Positions 30,611 through 40,887 of a DNA stretch of 57,085 nt are shown in pieces (positions within the stretch are counted from its first letter, which is position 1; the number at the start of each line of letters is the position of its first letter). Source of the DNA: an uncultured bacterium. GTDB lineage: Bacteria > Patescibacteriota > Gracilibacteria > Absconditabacterales > Absconditicoccaceae. The notes under the pieces are model-generated. The model was not told the origin of the DNA and did not search any database. It saw only the letters and a program-made list of their open reading frames with translations. Location: NCBI GenBank assembly GCA_946408385.1, contig CAMJSB010000008.1:1-57085 (forward strand). The letters are read 5' to 3'. The translations under genes and the position numbers were made by a program.

Positions 30611-31516
30611 ATGCAAGAAATAATTTATGAATGAAAATGATGAGATAGAATAGATTCATGGCTAAGTTCACAGTTTTCATACTCCAGAAATTTTTTTCAT
30701 CACATTATTGAAAGAGGATGAATCCAAGTGAACGAGAAAATTGTAAAAAAATCATATAAACTTAAGCCATCAGATAAGGTTCAGATTGATGAATTAGAAC
30801 GTTATTTATCACCAATAATTTTGGATGAAGCGAAAGAAATAGATATTCCAATTATTCGTGAGGAAGAAGACTATATTATCCTGAACAAACCGAAATGAGT
30901 ACTTTCTCATCCAAACAGCATTCGAGACGCAAAAAAGCCATCAGTTGTAGCTTTTTTGTATCAGCATTATAAAGATTTACCTAGTTATGGAAATTTTATT
31001 AGAGCATGATTAGTTCATAGATTGGATAAAGATACTGATGGATTAATGATTGTGGCAAAAACAGAGAAATGACTTCAACATTTTAAATCTCTTTTCCAAG
31101 AAAAATCAGAAACTTCGACTTTACAAGAAAAAGAATCAATTCCTCTCCAAAAATATTATCGTGCAGCTTGTGAAATTACCCCAAAGTGAGCAGAATTTCT
31201 AAAGGAAATAGAAAAAAGCTGATTACCATTCTACACCCAGGAGACAGTAATAGCAAAAGTTCCAAATTGTACGCCCAAAATATGAATCACAAAAATTTTG
31301 GATTTTGAAGAAATCTGAAATTGATTAGTAAAAATACAGTTACAAATCCTTACATGAAGAACTCATCAGATTAGATACCATTTATCAAATCACTGACTAC
31401 CAATTCAATGAGATTATTTGTATTGAAAAGAAGATGAAAATATTCCAATGCAACTTACAGCTTGGAAATTAGAATATTTGGATTTAGATTGAAAGATCCA
31501 ATCAGTATCAATTTAA
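30611..31516 (+). CDS. RluA/RluD-family pseudouridine synthase
   Basis: 301 residues. N-terminal S4 RNA-binding domain (GDRIDSWLSSQFSYSRNFFH, GIQVNEKIVKKSYKLKPSD), then the catalytic core: VLSHPN region, GLVHRLDKDTDGLMIVAKT containing the invariant catalytic Asp of HRLDxxTSGL-type motif II, and the C-terminal TGRTHQIRYHLSNHGLPIQGD. The enzyme isomerises uridine to pseudouridine in rRNA or tRNA; the exact target (RluD, RluC or TruC type) cannot be set from sequence alone. Serine of the usual DTSGL motif is Asp here (DTDGL). Followed by a bidirectional terminator. Confidence 0.92.
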
Positions 31517-31535
31517 ACCCAATTTTTACTTTCAT

Positions 31536-31564
31536 AAAAAAAAGCCACTCATTGTGGCTTTTTG
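31536..31564. terminator. Bidirectional terminator
   Basis: AAAAGCCAC/GTGGCTTTT stem with A-run before and T-run after. Ends both the pseudouridine synthase gene and the converging surface-protein gene. Confidence 0.85.
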
Positions 31565-31576
31565 TATACAAAACAT

Positions 31577-34500
31577 TTATTTCACACTTCTCATAAGCAT
31601 TATCATCACATATCCACGCAGCTCCTTCATATTCGGATCTGTATTCGTTATTATTCACTCTCCTTCCATCTTCTCCATATGATGTGTATAATACTTTGGC
31701 GTTGATCTATATTCTCCATCTGATGTATTATATAGCATTCTAGATAAAGCTGTCACAAATTCTCATCTAGTTACTTCGTCATTTGGTCTGAAGCGATTAT
31801 TTGGCATATTCTGTCACATAATTCATAGCTGATATGCGAGAGTTACTCAATCATCATAGTCAGAATTTTGTTTATCTGTCACATCGTTGAATTTATTATT
31901 TATTGTTTCATCAGGTTTTTGTCAGAGAACGTTCATAGCATATTGAGATAACATTTTAGCCATTGCTATTCTAGTAAGTTTTCAATTCATATCAGCTTTT
32001 TGAATGGTTGGCATTGTGGTAATTCATTTTCCTTTTGCAAATTCATAGGCTTCTTGGAATTCCTGTGTGTATGTCTGTCATTCTGAGGCTTCAGCCGAAG
32101 CTTGCTCACCTTGTTGAGAATCTTGTGCATTTTGATTGTCATTCTGAGGCTCTGCCGAAGAATCCATTCACGTATCACCGTCTTTTTGTTCAGTGGATTT
32201 CTCACTATCGTCCGAAATGACATCACTTGAACTTTTACTACTTCCACCTCATCATCCAGAGCTTCATAATTTCTCCCAAGTAGCTTTAACTTCTAGATCT
32301 TCTGCAGGCATTGTAGCAGGGATTTCAGGTTCCCAACCGATAAATTTATATCAATTCTTAGTTGGATTAGCTGGTGCTATAATTGGACTACCATAATCTC
32401 ATGTAATTGTTGTAATATTTCCATCTACATCAATTGTAATTGTGTATTGATTTATCTCCCAGCTTGCCGTTATTGTTTCTCAACTTAATGGCATTGTAGC
32501 AGGAATTCCCTTATCCCAATGTATTGTATATCATTCTTTCGTCCATTCTGGATACTGTGTTTCTACCACTGATTCATAGGCTCATGTATAAATTACATCT
32601 GTTTCTGTTCAGCTTCAGTCTACAAATGTTATCGTATATTCGTTCGATATCCAACTCGCTGTTATTGTTTCTCAACTTAATGGCATTGTAGCAGGGATTC
32701 CCTTGTCCCAATGTATTGTGTATCATTCTTTTGTCCATTCTGGATAGTCTGTCGTTACTGTTGTTTCATATAATCATGTATAAATCACTTCCGTTTCTGT
32801 TCAACTTCAGTCTATAAATACTATTGTATACTCATTTGGCGTCCAATCTGCATAAAGTGTCTGACCATCCATATCTGGAAATACTATTTCATCCACAATA
32901 TTTCATGATGCATCCAACCATCCAGAAAGAATAAATCATTCTCTAGTAGGTGAATCAATTCATGATCATGGTGCTACTCATGTAGCATTAGACATATATC
33001 ATCACGTAATAGTTCATACTCATCCATTTGCATCATATTTCACATTACATGCATTTGCTGTGCTTACTAGCCAATTTGCGTGTACTCCACATCTTCATGG
33101 CTGATTATCTGAGAAGGTATTTCTATCAGATGATGGTACTGTGATTCATGATACCAAGTCAGATACTTTTTTATTGAATGTATAACCTGAAGAATCGAAG
33201 GCATTTTGATATCCACTTGTTTTGTTGTATGCTGCAGAAGTTAATTTGAATGAATCTGGTAATGTAGTTATTTTTCAATTTTCGTTGAAATAATCGAAGA
33301 AAAAACTTCCTGCCGTTGTGATTTTACTCGTATCAAATGATCATGTCGGTAAACTTGTTAGTTGTCATCTATAGTTGAAATTTTGGAAGAAACTAGTTCC
33401 TGCCGCTGTGATTTTACTCGTATCAAATGATCATGTCGGTAAACTTGTTAGTTGTCAATTATAGTTGAAATGAGAGAAGAAAAAACTTCCTACTGATCAT
33501 GATATATTAGATATATCAAATGATCATGTCGGTAAACTTGTTAGTTGTCAATTATAGTTGAAATGAGAGAAGAAAAAACTTCCTACTGATCATGATATAT
33601 TAGATATATCAAATGATCATGTCGGTAAACTTGTTAGTTGTCAATTACTGTTAAAAGAAGCGAAGAAAGAAGTTACTGCCGTTGTGATATTACTTGTATC
33701 GAATGATCATTCTGGTAAACTTGTTAGTGCTCAATTCATGTTGAAATACTTGAAATAATTATCTCCAGGAGCTGTTGCATCAGCACCAAATCAGACTGCT
33801 AATGATGGCATGTACGTTATTTTTACTCATGTCATCGTTGTTCCATTCGTTGGCACTAATGGCTTACTTCCATCTTTGAAAGTCCACCTATCTGCTCATC
33901 ATGTAAGTGATAATCTAATCTCGTATGTTCATGCTGTGGAGTATGTGTGCTGTGTATCCGCTGTCAGATTTCATGTTGTTCAGTCTCACCAATCTACTGT
34001 ATAGGCATTAGCGAAGTATTTGTTGATTTTTAATGTCTGATCAGCTGCTGTAGATGTAGCCTCTAGTTTAATATCTTTATTGACTGGAGGTTTTACATAC
34101 TCATTTTTGAAACAACGCACGGCGTACCCGTACCCACGATAGAAATCACCATTCGCGTACAAATTATCAGGATATAGGTAGAATCTATAAGCGTATTCAG
34201 CATGATTGTATGGACTAGATGACCAATAGTTACCATAAGCACAAGTAAGAGCATCGTATGAATAGACATTACTTTCATAACCACGGCAAGCTACAAATGG
34301 TATCTGCATATCCTCCGAAAATTTTATTCAAGCTTTATCTACTGAAATAGCAGACAAACTATTTAATAGATAAGAACTTGATATTCATGAGTTCCTTCAC
34401 CATAAATATAATAAAGCGTTCCATTCTCAGATAGTTGGAATATGATACCCATCCGGACACATTGCCTTTCTATCTCAAGTATTAATTACCACAAAATTTT

Positions 34501-35011
34501 CTGTATCATATCACCAAAATCAGTTTAAGTTTTTTTCGTCTCAAGAACCTCACCATAAATTTCTATTATCTGAGCTATCTCGTTTTCCTTGTTTTATCCA
34601 AGTTTCATTACTGTATGTTCATGGAGCGTATCACTCAGCAGAAATAGCTGTAGCTCATGAAATAATTAGTGTAGTTGTATCTGCTGTTGAAGGAAATGGA
34701 TAATTATTCCCTCGTTGATATGTATTTCAGAATGAATTTGTATCGTTTCATGAAAATGATATTGCTGTAGCTCATTCATTCATAGCTTTAATGGTGATTC
34801 ATACATCCTCATTATTTCAGTTTTTTCAATAAATTGTAATGATAGGTATGCTTCAGTCACATCAGTACACAATTCCACTTGCATACGTTGTAGTTGGAAC
34901 TGTTCATTTTCACTCCCAACAGCTAGTATCACTAGCATTCGCCACTCATATCGCCAATGTTCCCATTATTCCCACGAGTCATAATGCAGTTCTAAATAAG
35001 TGTTTGTACAT
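31577..35011 (-). CDS. Large modular surface protein: FISUMP-like, BspA-like repeats, InlB-type repeats, SLH (1144 aa)
   Basis: Signal peptide (YKHLFRTALGLVGIMGTLAI, then VANAS). Domains in order: an N-terminal beta-rich part; a Fibrobacter-type major paralogous (FISUMP-like) domain near residues 170-340, with MCPDGYHIP and YWSSSPY...AVRCFKN; tandem BspA-type repeats (LTSLPTGSFD with FNYN) encoded by 93-bp units; several Listeria/Bacteroides InlB-type repeats (GYTIHWDKGIPATMPLSGE); a low-complexity linker around 32.08-32.22 kb derived from REP-like DNA; and a C-terminal S-layer homology region (LTRIAMAKMLSQYA, FRPNDEVTRGEFVTALSRM). Probable adhesin held to the cell surface through SLH. (ATT)9 sits against its start codon. 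Confidence 0.88.
32077..32222. repeat. REP-like repeats inside the S-layer-type gene, in frame
   Basis: At least two diverged units (GTCATTCTGAGGCTTCAGCC; GTCATTCTGAGGCTCTGCCG) lie within the coding sequence without breaking the frame. They encode a polar linker including DSSAEPQ, QDSQQGEQASAEASEG between the InlB-type repeats and the SLH region. Confidence 0.85.
33345..33716. repeat. 93-bp tandem repeats (BspA-like) in the surface-protein gene
   Basis: Units start at about 33345, 33438, 33531 and 33624 (93-bp spacing; the next is 90 bp on). The two central units are essentially identical over their whole length, pointing to recent duplication. Each codes about 31 residues. Confidence 0.9.
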
Positions 35012-35038
35012 AATAATAATAATAATAATAATAATAAT
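35012..35038. repeat. (ATT)9 microsatellite abutting the surface-protein start codon
   Basis: Nine perfect AAT units on the plus strand (ATT on the coding strand), immediately before the ATG at 35011. It occupies the place of a ribosome-binding site and spacer. Confidence 0.95.
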
Positions 35039-35111
35039 AGATAAAAATTTTCAAGTCCATAATATCAATAATATCCCAAATTTCAAACTTTTTATTTTAA
35101 ATTTTTCAATC

Positions 35112-35142
35112 AAAAAAAGCCAACCACACGGTCAGCTTTTTA
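35112..35142 (-). terminator. Terminator after the NrdD glycyl-radical gene
   Basis: AAAAAGC..ACC/GGT..GCTTTTT imperfect stem with T-runs on both strands, 19 bp past the stop at 35161. Confidence 0.55.
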
Positions 35143-35160
35143 TATATCTGAAATATTTAA

Positions 35161-35376
35161 TTACATTCCACAAGGGCAAGATGTATTACCAAATTTTCTA
35201 AGGAACTCTGAATTATCTACTAGATTTTCTTCAAAATATTTTCTTCCATAAAATTCTGATTTTTTACCTTGATTGTAATTTGAAACTGGTCTAATATAAC
35301 CCATAACTCTTGTATAAACTTCACAAGGAGTTCTAGAGATTTCTTTTCCTTCTTTGTTTACAAATGTTGCTGCCAT
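35161..35376 (-). CDS. Stand-alone glycyl-radical domain of anaerobic ribonucleotide reductase (71 aa)
   Basis: Matches the C-terminal end of class III NrdD: TPCEVYTRVMGYIRPVSNYN followed by QGKKSEFYGRKYF. In intact NrdD this RVxGYxRP loop carries the radical glycine; here it would be Gly26, encoded by GGT rather than TGA. The protein has its own ATG, and the larger subunit upstream ends with TAA at its zinc region, so the enzyme is made as two chains. The tail ends SCPCGM, with two further cysteines. It begins 53 bp after the large-subunit gene and is presumably in the same operon. The stand-alone radical domain recalls YfiD/GrcA, which can replace a damaged radical loop in pyruvate formate-lyase. 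Confidence 0.88.
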   Translation of the reverse strand: MAATFVNKEGKEISRTPCEVYTRVMGYIRPVSNYNQGKKSEFYGRKYFEENLVDNSEFLRKFGNTSCPCGM

Positions 35377-35429
35377 TTTTTTAATAGAATAATGAAATAA
35401 AAGAATATATTTTAGAATTTAGTCGCATA

Positions 35430-37658
35430 TTAATCTTTTTCTACTTCCTTTCAGTTTTCCATCTGCATTCTACGAAGATGTTCAAGTTTATCTGGATCAT
35501 CTGTATACTTCTTTCTCACTTCCATATTGTATTCTTCTCATGTGTATCAGATTTCCTCATCACATTTCGGACAGTAATCATGTTCTCAGGCTATATATCC
35601 ATGTTTAGGACATATGGAGAATACGGGAGATACTGTAATATACGGAAGCTGATAATTTTCTATCACTTTTCTGATTAGATTCCTACAAGCTCTAGCATCT
35701 GAGATCCTCTCTCACATATATAAATGTAGAACTGTTCATCATGTATATAGACATTGTAAATCATTTTGCAACTCCAATGCTTCAAATGGATCATTAGTAT
35801 AACCAACTGGGATTTGAGATGAATTTGTGTAATAAGGAGCATCATCAGTACCAGCCTGAATTATATTTGGAATCTGTTTTTTGTCTTCTTTGGCAAATCT
35901 ATAAGTTGTTCCCTCTCATGGAGTAGCTTCTAGATTGTAAAGATTTCATGTTTCTTCTTGATATTCCTTTAGCTTTTCTCTGATAAATTCTAGTATTTCT
36001 TCAGCAAATTCCATTCCCCATGGTGTTGTAATATCTTCTTTTCAGTTTGTGAAGTTTTGAATAGCTTCATTCATTCCGTTTACTCCGATTGTAGAGAAAT
36101 GATTTCTAAATGATGGTAAATATCTCTTTGTGAATGGATATAGTCATGAATTTAACCACTTAGTCATCTCTTTTCTCTTTATTTCCAGAGATGTTTTAGC
36201 CAGATTCATAAGATACAAAACCTGATTTTTGAATCATTCTTTATCTCATTTGTAGTTGTATCAGATTCTTGGGAGATTGATAGTAACTACTCATATTGAA
36301 CCAGTCATCTCTGCAGAACCAAACAATCCTCATCCACGTTTCTCTAAAACCGTAAGATCAAGCTGTAATCTACAACACATTGATCTAACTGCTCATGGTT
36401 TATAAGCATTTGGATTTGGTACTTTAACTATATTTCATTTTTCATCTTTCTGCACTTTGAATTGAGATCCTACGAAATTCTGGAAATATGGGATTCAATA
36501 TTTAGCGGTCATTTCGAATAATGCATCTACATTTGGTCCATCCCAGTCAAAATCTTCTGTAATATTGTATGTTGGGATAGGGAATGTAAATACTGCTCAG
36601 TTTGCATCTCATTCTGTATAAATTTCAATCAGAATTTTATTGATAAGATCCATTTCTTTTTGAAGTTCTCCGAATTTCTTTGGATAATATCAGCATTCTA
36701 TTCCTCATAGCATTAATGCTTTTTCTTTCAAATCTTCTGGACAAGTCCAATCTAGTGTGATATTACTAAATGGAGTCTGACTTCCCCATCTTGATGGAAC
36801 ATTCATATTAAATACAAAGTTTTGAAGATTCTGCTTTACATATTTATATGTTCTTTCATCAATGTATTTTTGTCTTTCTTCTCACTGTAATGATGACTTT
36901 GTATCTTCTAATTCCTTCTCAACTGACACTTCATATTTATGTACAAATGGTGCCAAGTAAGTATCAAATGAACTAAAAGCCTGAGCTCCAGCCCATTCAT
37001 TCTGCAAAGTTCAGATGAAGTTTACCATCTGATTTACAGCTGACTGAAGATGTCTAGGAGGTTTAGAAGCTAATTTCCCTGAAACTCCATTGAATCATTC
37101 CTCAAGCATCTGTCTCAAACTCCATCATGCACAGTATGGAGTAAACATTCCTAAATCATGAATATGATAATCTCCATTTCTATGAGCATTTCCTACTTCT
37201 GCAGGATATATTTTTGAGAGCCAATAATTAGCTACGATTTTTTCTGAATTTTTGAGAATTAATCATCAGATTGAATATCATACATTTGCATTTTCATTAA
37301 TTCTCCAATCGAGATGTCATAAGTATTCGTCCATGGTTTTGTCTACCTCAACTACGATATTCTTTACATCACGACTTTCAGCTCTTTTCTGACGGTATGT
37401 AATATATGCTTTAGCTACATCCTCGAATTGCTGTAACATAAGTACATTTTCTACTTCGTCCTGAATAGTTTCGATATCTGGAATTTCATTTCAGATTTTG
37501 GATTCTACATTTGATATAACTAAGTCAACAAGAGCAGGAATATGCTCAACTTCTGGGTTCTGAACAGCTTCAAATGCTGCCTGTATTGCAGCTGTAATCT
37601 TTTCTTTTTCGAAAGTTACAATGGAACCGTTTCTTTTTCTAATCTTATAAATTGTCAT
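35430..37658 (-). CDS. nrdD: Anaerobic ribonucleoside-triphosphate reductase, large subunit without radical loop
   Basis: 742 residues. Class III RNR makes dNTPs under anoxia using a glycyl radical generated by NrdG (not in this window). The N-terminal ATP-cone is clear (IYKIRKRNGSIVTFEKEKI). Catalytic barrel landmarks: GDYHIHDLGMFTPYC, NFIGTLQNEWAGAQAFSS, NVPSRWGSQTPFSN, GGLFGSAEMTGSIGVVTINL and TPGEGTTYRFAKED. The C-terminus has the zinc region (SICPKHGY, YCPKCDEE) and then stops; the radical Gly loop is on the next gene. It is preceded by two NrdR boxes. The ATG at 37658 is chosen because it starts the ATP-cone; an upstream in-frame Met at 37724 would overlap the boxes. Confidence 0.95.
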
Positions 37659-37687
37659 TTTTTCTAGTGTCTGATAATTTATGTAAA

Positions 37688-37735
37688 ACACAATATATAG
37701 TGATTTGTTTTTTATTTTGACCACTATATATTGTA
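37688..37735 (-). promoter_or_regulatory. Paired NrdR boxes upstream of nrdD
   Basis: Box 1 ACACAATATATAGTGA (37688-37703) and box 2 ACCACTATATATTGTA (37720-37735), both close to the NrdR consensus acaCwATATATwGtgt. Centres are 32 bp apart, three helical turns, as is typical of NrdR pairs. They would cover the core promoter of nrdD and repress it when the dATP-bound NrdR state is high. nrdR itself is not in this window. Confidence 0.88.
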
Positions 37736-38047
37736 TTTAGTATCAATTACAAGAGAAAAATCTATAAAAATTTTTGGATAGTGATATCTTTTAGTTTGCA
37801 CAGATTTGAAGTTTTTAACATTTTTTGTGTTTATAGAATGCGCCCTTTCAAAGAATGATTAAATTTTAACAGTTAAAAACTGTTATTTTATCACATAAAG
37901 TTTTTATCTTTTTTTTAACATTTTTCTTGAAATATTAACAAATCAACGCATATTCACATTTTTATTGTACATCACAACATAAAACAATCAAAAAAACATA
38001 GGTCACAACTACATATTAAAGTAGTATTGACATTTTTAAAAAATGAT

Positions 38048-38075
38048 TTGACTTTTGCTTTTAAATCATTATACA
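38048..38075 (+). promoter_or_regulatory. Promoter for the Ig-repeat surface protein
   Basis: TTGACT, a 16-bp spacer, TATACA, 43 bp before the ATG. A second TTGACA lies 20 bp upstream without a matching -10. Confidence 0.6.
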
Positions 38076-38117
38076 AAATCTTGTTAAGACAATTTTTTAT
38101 TCTTTCTCCTTATAACC

Positions 38118-40280
38118 ATGAAAAAACTTTTATGAATGATGCTTGCCTGAATTTTTGGTTTAGCATTATCTGTATGAACAGCATCTGCTGCATCATCAGA
38201 TTGTCTCAATGTAAAGTTCTACAATTGAGACAACATTTGCCTCGGAATCAATAAAAATTGATCCAAAAATTTCGAGATATCTGTTGATAAGAATAATCTC
38301 GAAAAAAATTCCACTGTAAGATGTTATGTCATCCTACCTAATTCTACTATGTATTCCCTTAACTGATGTAAAGGAACTTTTTCTTACGCATGAGCATGAT
38401 CTCAAGATGTTATAGTATCTGCCACATACGTAACAAAGAATGACAATTTTTATTCAAAAAGAATTCCTACTGTAATTAATTTTAACAATGGATCTTGGGC
38501 TTCTAGTAGCAATACATCAAGCTCTTCTAGTTCTTCATCATCAAACAACAGCGATGAAGTTAAGCTTTCTACTAATAGAACTTCTCCTTCTACTAGCCAA
38601 TATGTTAATCTAACTATTAAAACTGATAAAAAATATACTGGTAAATTAACTCTATCTGCTAAATATAGAAGTTCGTCTTCCAGCAGCTGGTCTAGCATTT
38701 CTAATACTTCATCTACTTACTTCACGAATTATTCTGATGAATGGGATGATGGATATTACAAGATGACTTCTTCTGACAAAGGTGAAATTACATTAAGCAA
38801 TTTACTTAAATTCAAGAAAAATGGATATTATAGAATTTATGTTAAAGACACTGATGGAAACGAGTCTTATATCCAATTTAACGTTTGAGTAAGCTCAAGC
38901 TCTAACAGTTCTAATGAAGATCTAAAAGTTTCAGCATCTCCTTCTAATCCTGATACTTATGAATGGGTTAAATTAACCATCGAAACTGATGATGATTACA
39001 CTGGTAGAATTAATTTCTCTAAATTCCAATACAAATCTAGTAGTTCATCTTCTTGGTCTAGCATATCTAGAACTTCTAGTACTTATGTCTCTGATTATTC
39101 TAATGAATGGAATAATGGTTATTACAAAATGACATCTTCTGACAAAGGTGAAACTACTTTGAAAAATTTTATACAATTCAAAAAGAGTGGTTACTATAGA
39201 ATTTACATAGAAGATACTGATGGTAATGAATCTTATGTACAAGTTAATGTAGACACATCTAGCTCTTCATCTTCTAGTTATAATGGTAATATTGAACTTT
39301 CTACTAACAGAAAATCTCCTTCTACTAATCAATATGTAAACTTAACTATTGAGACTGATGATGACTATGTTGGTAATTTATCATTCTATACTAAGTATAG
39401 AAGTTCTTCATCTTCTAGTTGGACTACTATCTCTAAAACTTCTAGAACTTCTTCTACTTACTTCTCTGATTACTCTGATGAATGGGCTGATGGTTACTAC
39501 AAAATGAGATCTTCTGATAATGGAGAAATTACTTTGAAAGATTTAGTTAAGTTTAGAAAAAGTGGTTACTACAGAATATATGTAGAAGATACAGATGGTA
39601 ATGAATCTTATATCGAATTTAATGTAGATACTTCTAGTTCTTCATCTTCTTCAAGCAGTAATGATGAAATTGAGCTTTCTACTAATAAAGAATCTCCTTC
39701 TACTAACCAATACGTAAATCTTACTATTGAAACTGATAGAAAATACACTGGAAAATTAACATTATCTGCTAAATATAGAAGTTCTTCTTCTAGCAGCTGG
39801 TCTAGCATTTCTAATATTTCATCTACTTACTTTTCAGATTATTCTGATGAATGGGATGATGGATATTATAAAATGAAATCTTCTGACGATGGTGAAATAA
39901 CTCTAAAGAACTTAATTAAATTTAAGAAAAATGGATATTACAGAATATATGTAGAAGATACTGATGGAAATGAATCATACATCCAGTTTAATGTTTGAGA
40001 TGTAGATGATGATAGTAATGAAAGTAGCATAAGCGGTTTTTCCAAAAGCCAATTAACTAAACTAAAGAACGTATACAAAGAATGGGATGATATGATGTGA
40101 GAGATGAAAAGAAGATACCCTTCTTTGAAAAAAGATAATTATTGGATAAAAATATCAGATAACTTCTACAATGACATGGGAGACGTAATTAACAACAAAA
40201 GATACAGAAACTTCAGTGACTACAGCGATTTCCAGGATGCATTTGATGATTGGTACAAATATACAATGAGAAATATATAA
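38118..40280 (+). CDS. Secreted protein with four Ig-like tandem repeats and Ser-rich linkers (720 aa)
   Basis: Signal peptide (KKLLGMMLAGIFGLALSVG, then TASAAS), an N-terminal domain with four Cys (CLNVKFYN, CLGINKN, VRCYVILP, GCKGTFSY), then four repeats of about 120 residues, each with an opening like ELSTNRKSPSTNQYVNLTI, a core KYRSSSSSSWSSIS, YSDEWDDGYYKM, and an ending YYRIYVEDTDGNESYIQFNV. The repeats are joined by poly-Ser linkers. A C-terminal alpha-helical domain follows (LTKLKNVYKEWDDMM, DNFYNDMGDVI). Likely an extended surface or secreted adhesin. Glycines within the repeats are almost all GGN, while TGA appears mainly at the signal peptide and repeat boundaries. Followed by a strong terminator. 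Confidence 0.88.
38550..40000. repeat. Four ~370-bp tandem coding repeats
   Basis: Units begin near 38553, 38920, 39291 and 39668, each coding one Ig-like domain. Units 1, 3 and 4 are close to each other; unit 2 is more divergent. Confidence 0.85.
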
Positions 40281-40299
40281 TTTGTACAAAGGAGAAAGA

Positions 40300-40332
40300 A
40301 AGCTGACTTATTAAATTGAGTCAGCTTTTTTA
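40300..40332 (+). terminator. Terminator after the Ig-repeat protein gene
   Basis: 8-bp AGCTGACT/AGTCAGCT stem followed by T-run. Confidence 0.85.
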
Positions 40333-40424
40333 TCATTTAGATTTTTGTTTGATTTTAAAATGAATTATTATATAATTAAAAAGATAGAATAAAATACAAA
40401 TTTTAGCCTTTATAATAGTTAAAA

Positions 40425-40754
40425 ATGGCAATTAACGTAATTATCAAAGATCCTCAATGAAATGAAATATGACAATTTACTGCTGAAAATGGAAAAAATA
40501 TTGCAGAATTGGCTGCTATGCATGGAATAGATATTCCTGTAAGCTGTGGAGCTGGAGTGTGTGGAGTATGTTTGTGTAAAGTAGAACAGTGAAATGATGC
40601 TGTAAAGGCTGATGCTTTCAATTCTCCATTAATGCCACTTAAAAGTGATGAAAATTGAAATCCTGAAGAAATTCTGACTTGTATCGCTGGATTTAACCCT
40701 GAAAAATTCGATGATTGACAGGATCATACAGTCATATTACAAAGAACATATTAA
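40425..40754 (+). CDS. [2Fe-2S] ferredoxin (plant/adrenodoxin-like fold)
   Basis: 109 residues. Start MAINVIIKDPQGNEIGQF, then IDIPVSCGAGVCGVCLCKVE supplying three cluster cysteines in the C-x4-C-x2-C pattern, and the fourth in EILTCIAGF. A small cytoplasmic one-electron carrier. The partner is unknown; oxygen-sensitive nrdD and its activase, which needs reducing power, are plausible users in this organism, but genetic linkage is weak. Several TGA-glycines. No terminator is obvious before the sigma-factor gene 133 bp downstream. Confidence 0.92.
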
Positions 40755-40887
40755 ACAAAACGCAAGTGAAAATTTTCACAAAATAAAAATAAATTCGTTT
40801 AGTATTAAGATGCAAAAAATATTTGAATCAAAGTATAAGTTAAATTTCCCTGTTAGTCTCGTACTTTTGGATTATTAAAATGAATAT

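Larger units (their letters stand above)
37659..38117. other. Divergent intergenic region, 459 bp
   Basis: Between nrdD (minus) and the Ig-repeat protein (plus). It holds the paired NrdR boxes (37688-37735), a palindrome AACAGT-TAAAA-ACTGTT (37868-37884) and a promoter for the plus-strand gene. No ORF of note. Confidence 0.6.

Noticed and set aside
31455-31658. Minus-strand ORF MNNNEYRSEYEG...
   Set aside because: It is the shadow of the surface-protein C-terminus in another frame; the true frame runs through a TGA-glycine to TAA at 31577.
35012-35038. CRISPR or other array at the AAT repeat
   Set aside because: A perfect trinucleotide microsatellite with no spacers. No CRISPR array or cas gene is seen in the window.
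39608-39808. Antisense ORF rich in Leu/Glu opposite the Ig-repeat gene (also 38450-38698)
   Set aside because: They arise from Ser-rich codons (TCT/AGT) read in reverse; repeated identically in each Ig unit.
40810-40878. 22-codon ORF between ferredoxin and sigma-factor genes
   Set aside because: No RBS, homology or terminator evidence; length expected by chance in AT-rich DNA.
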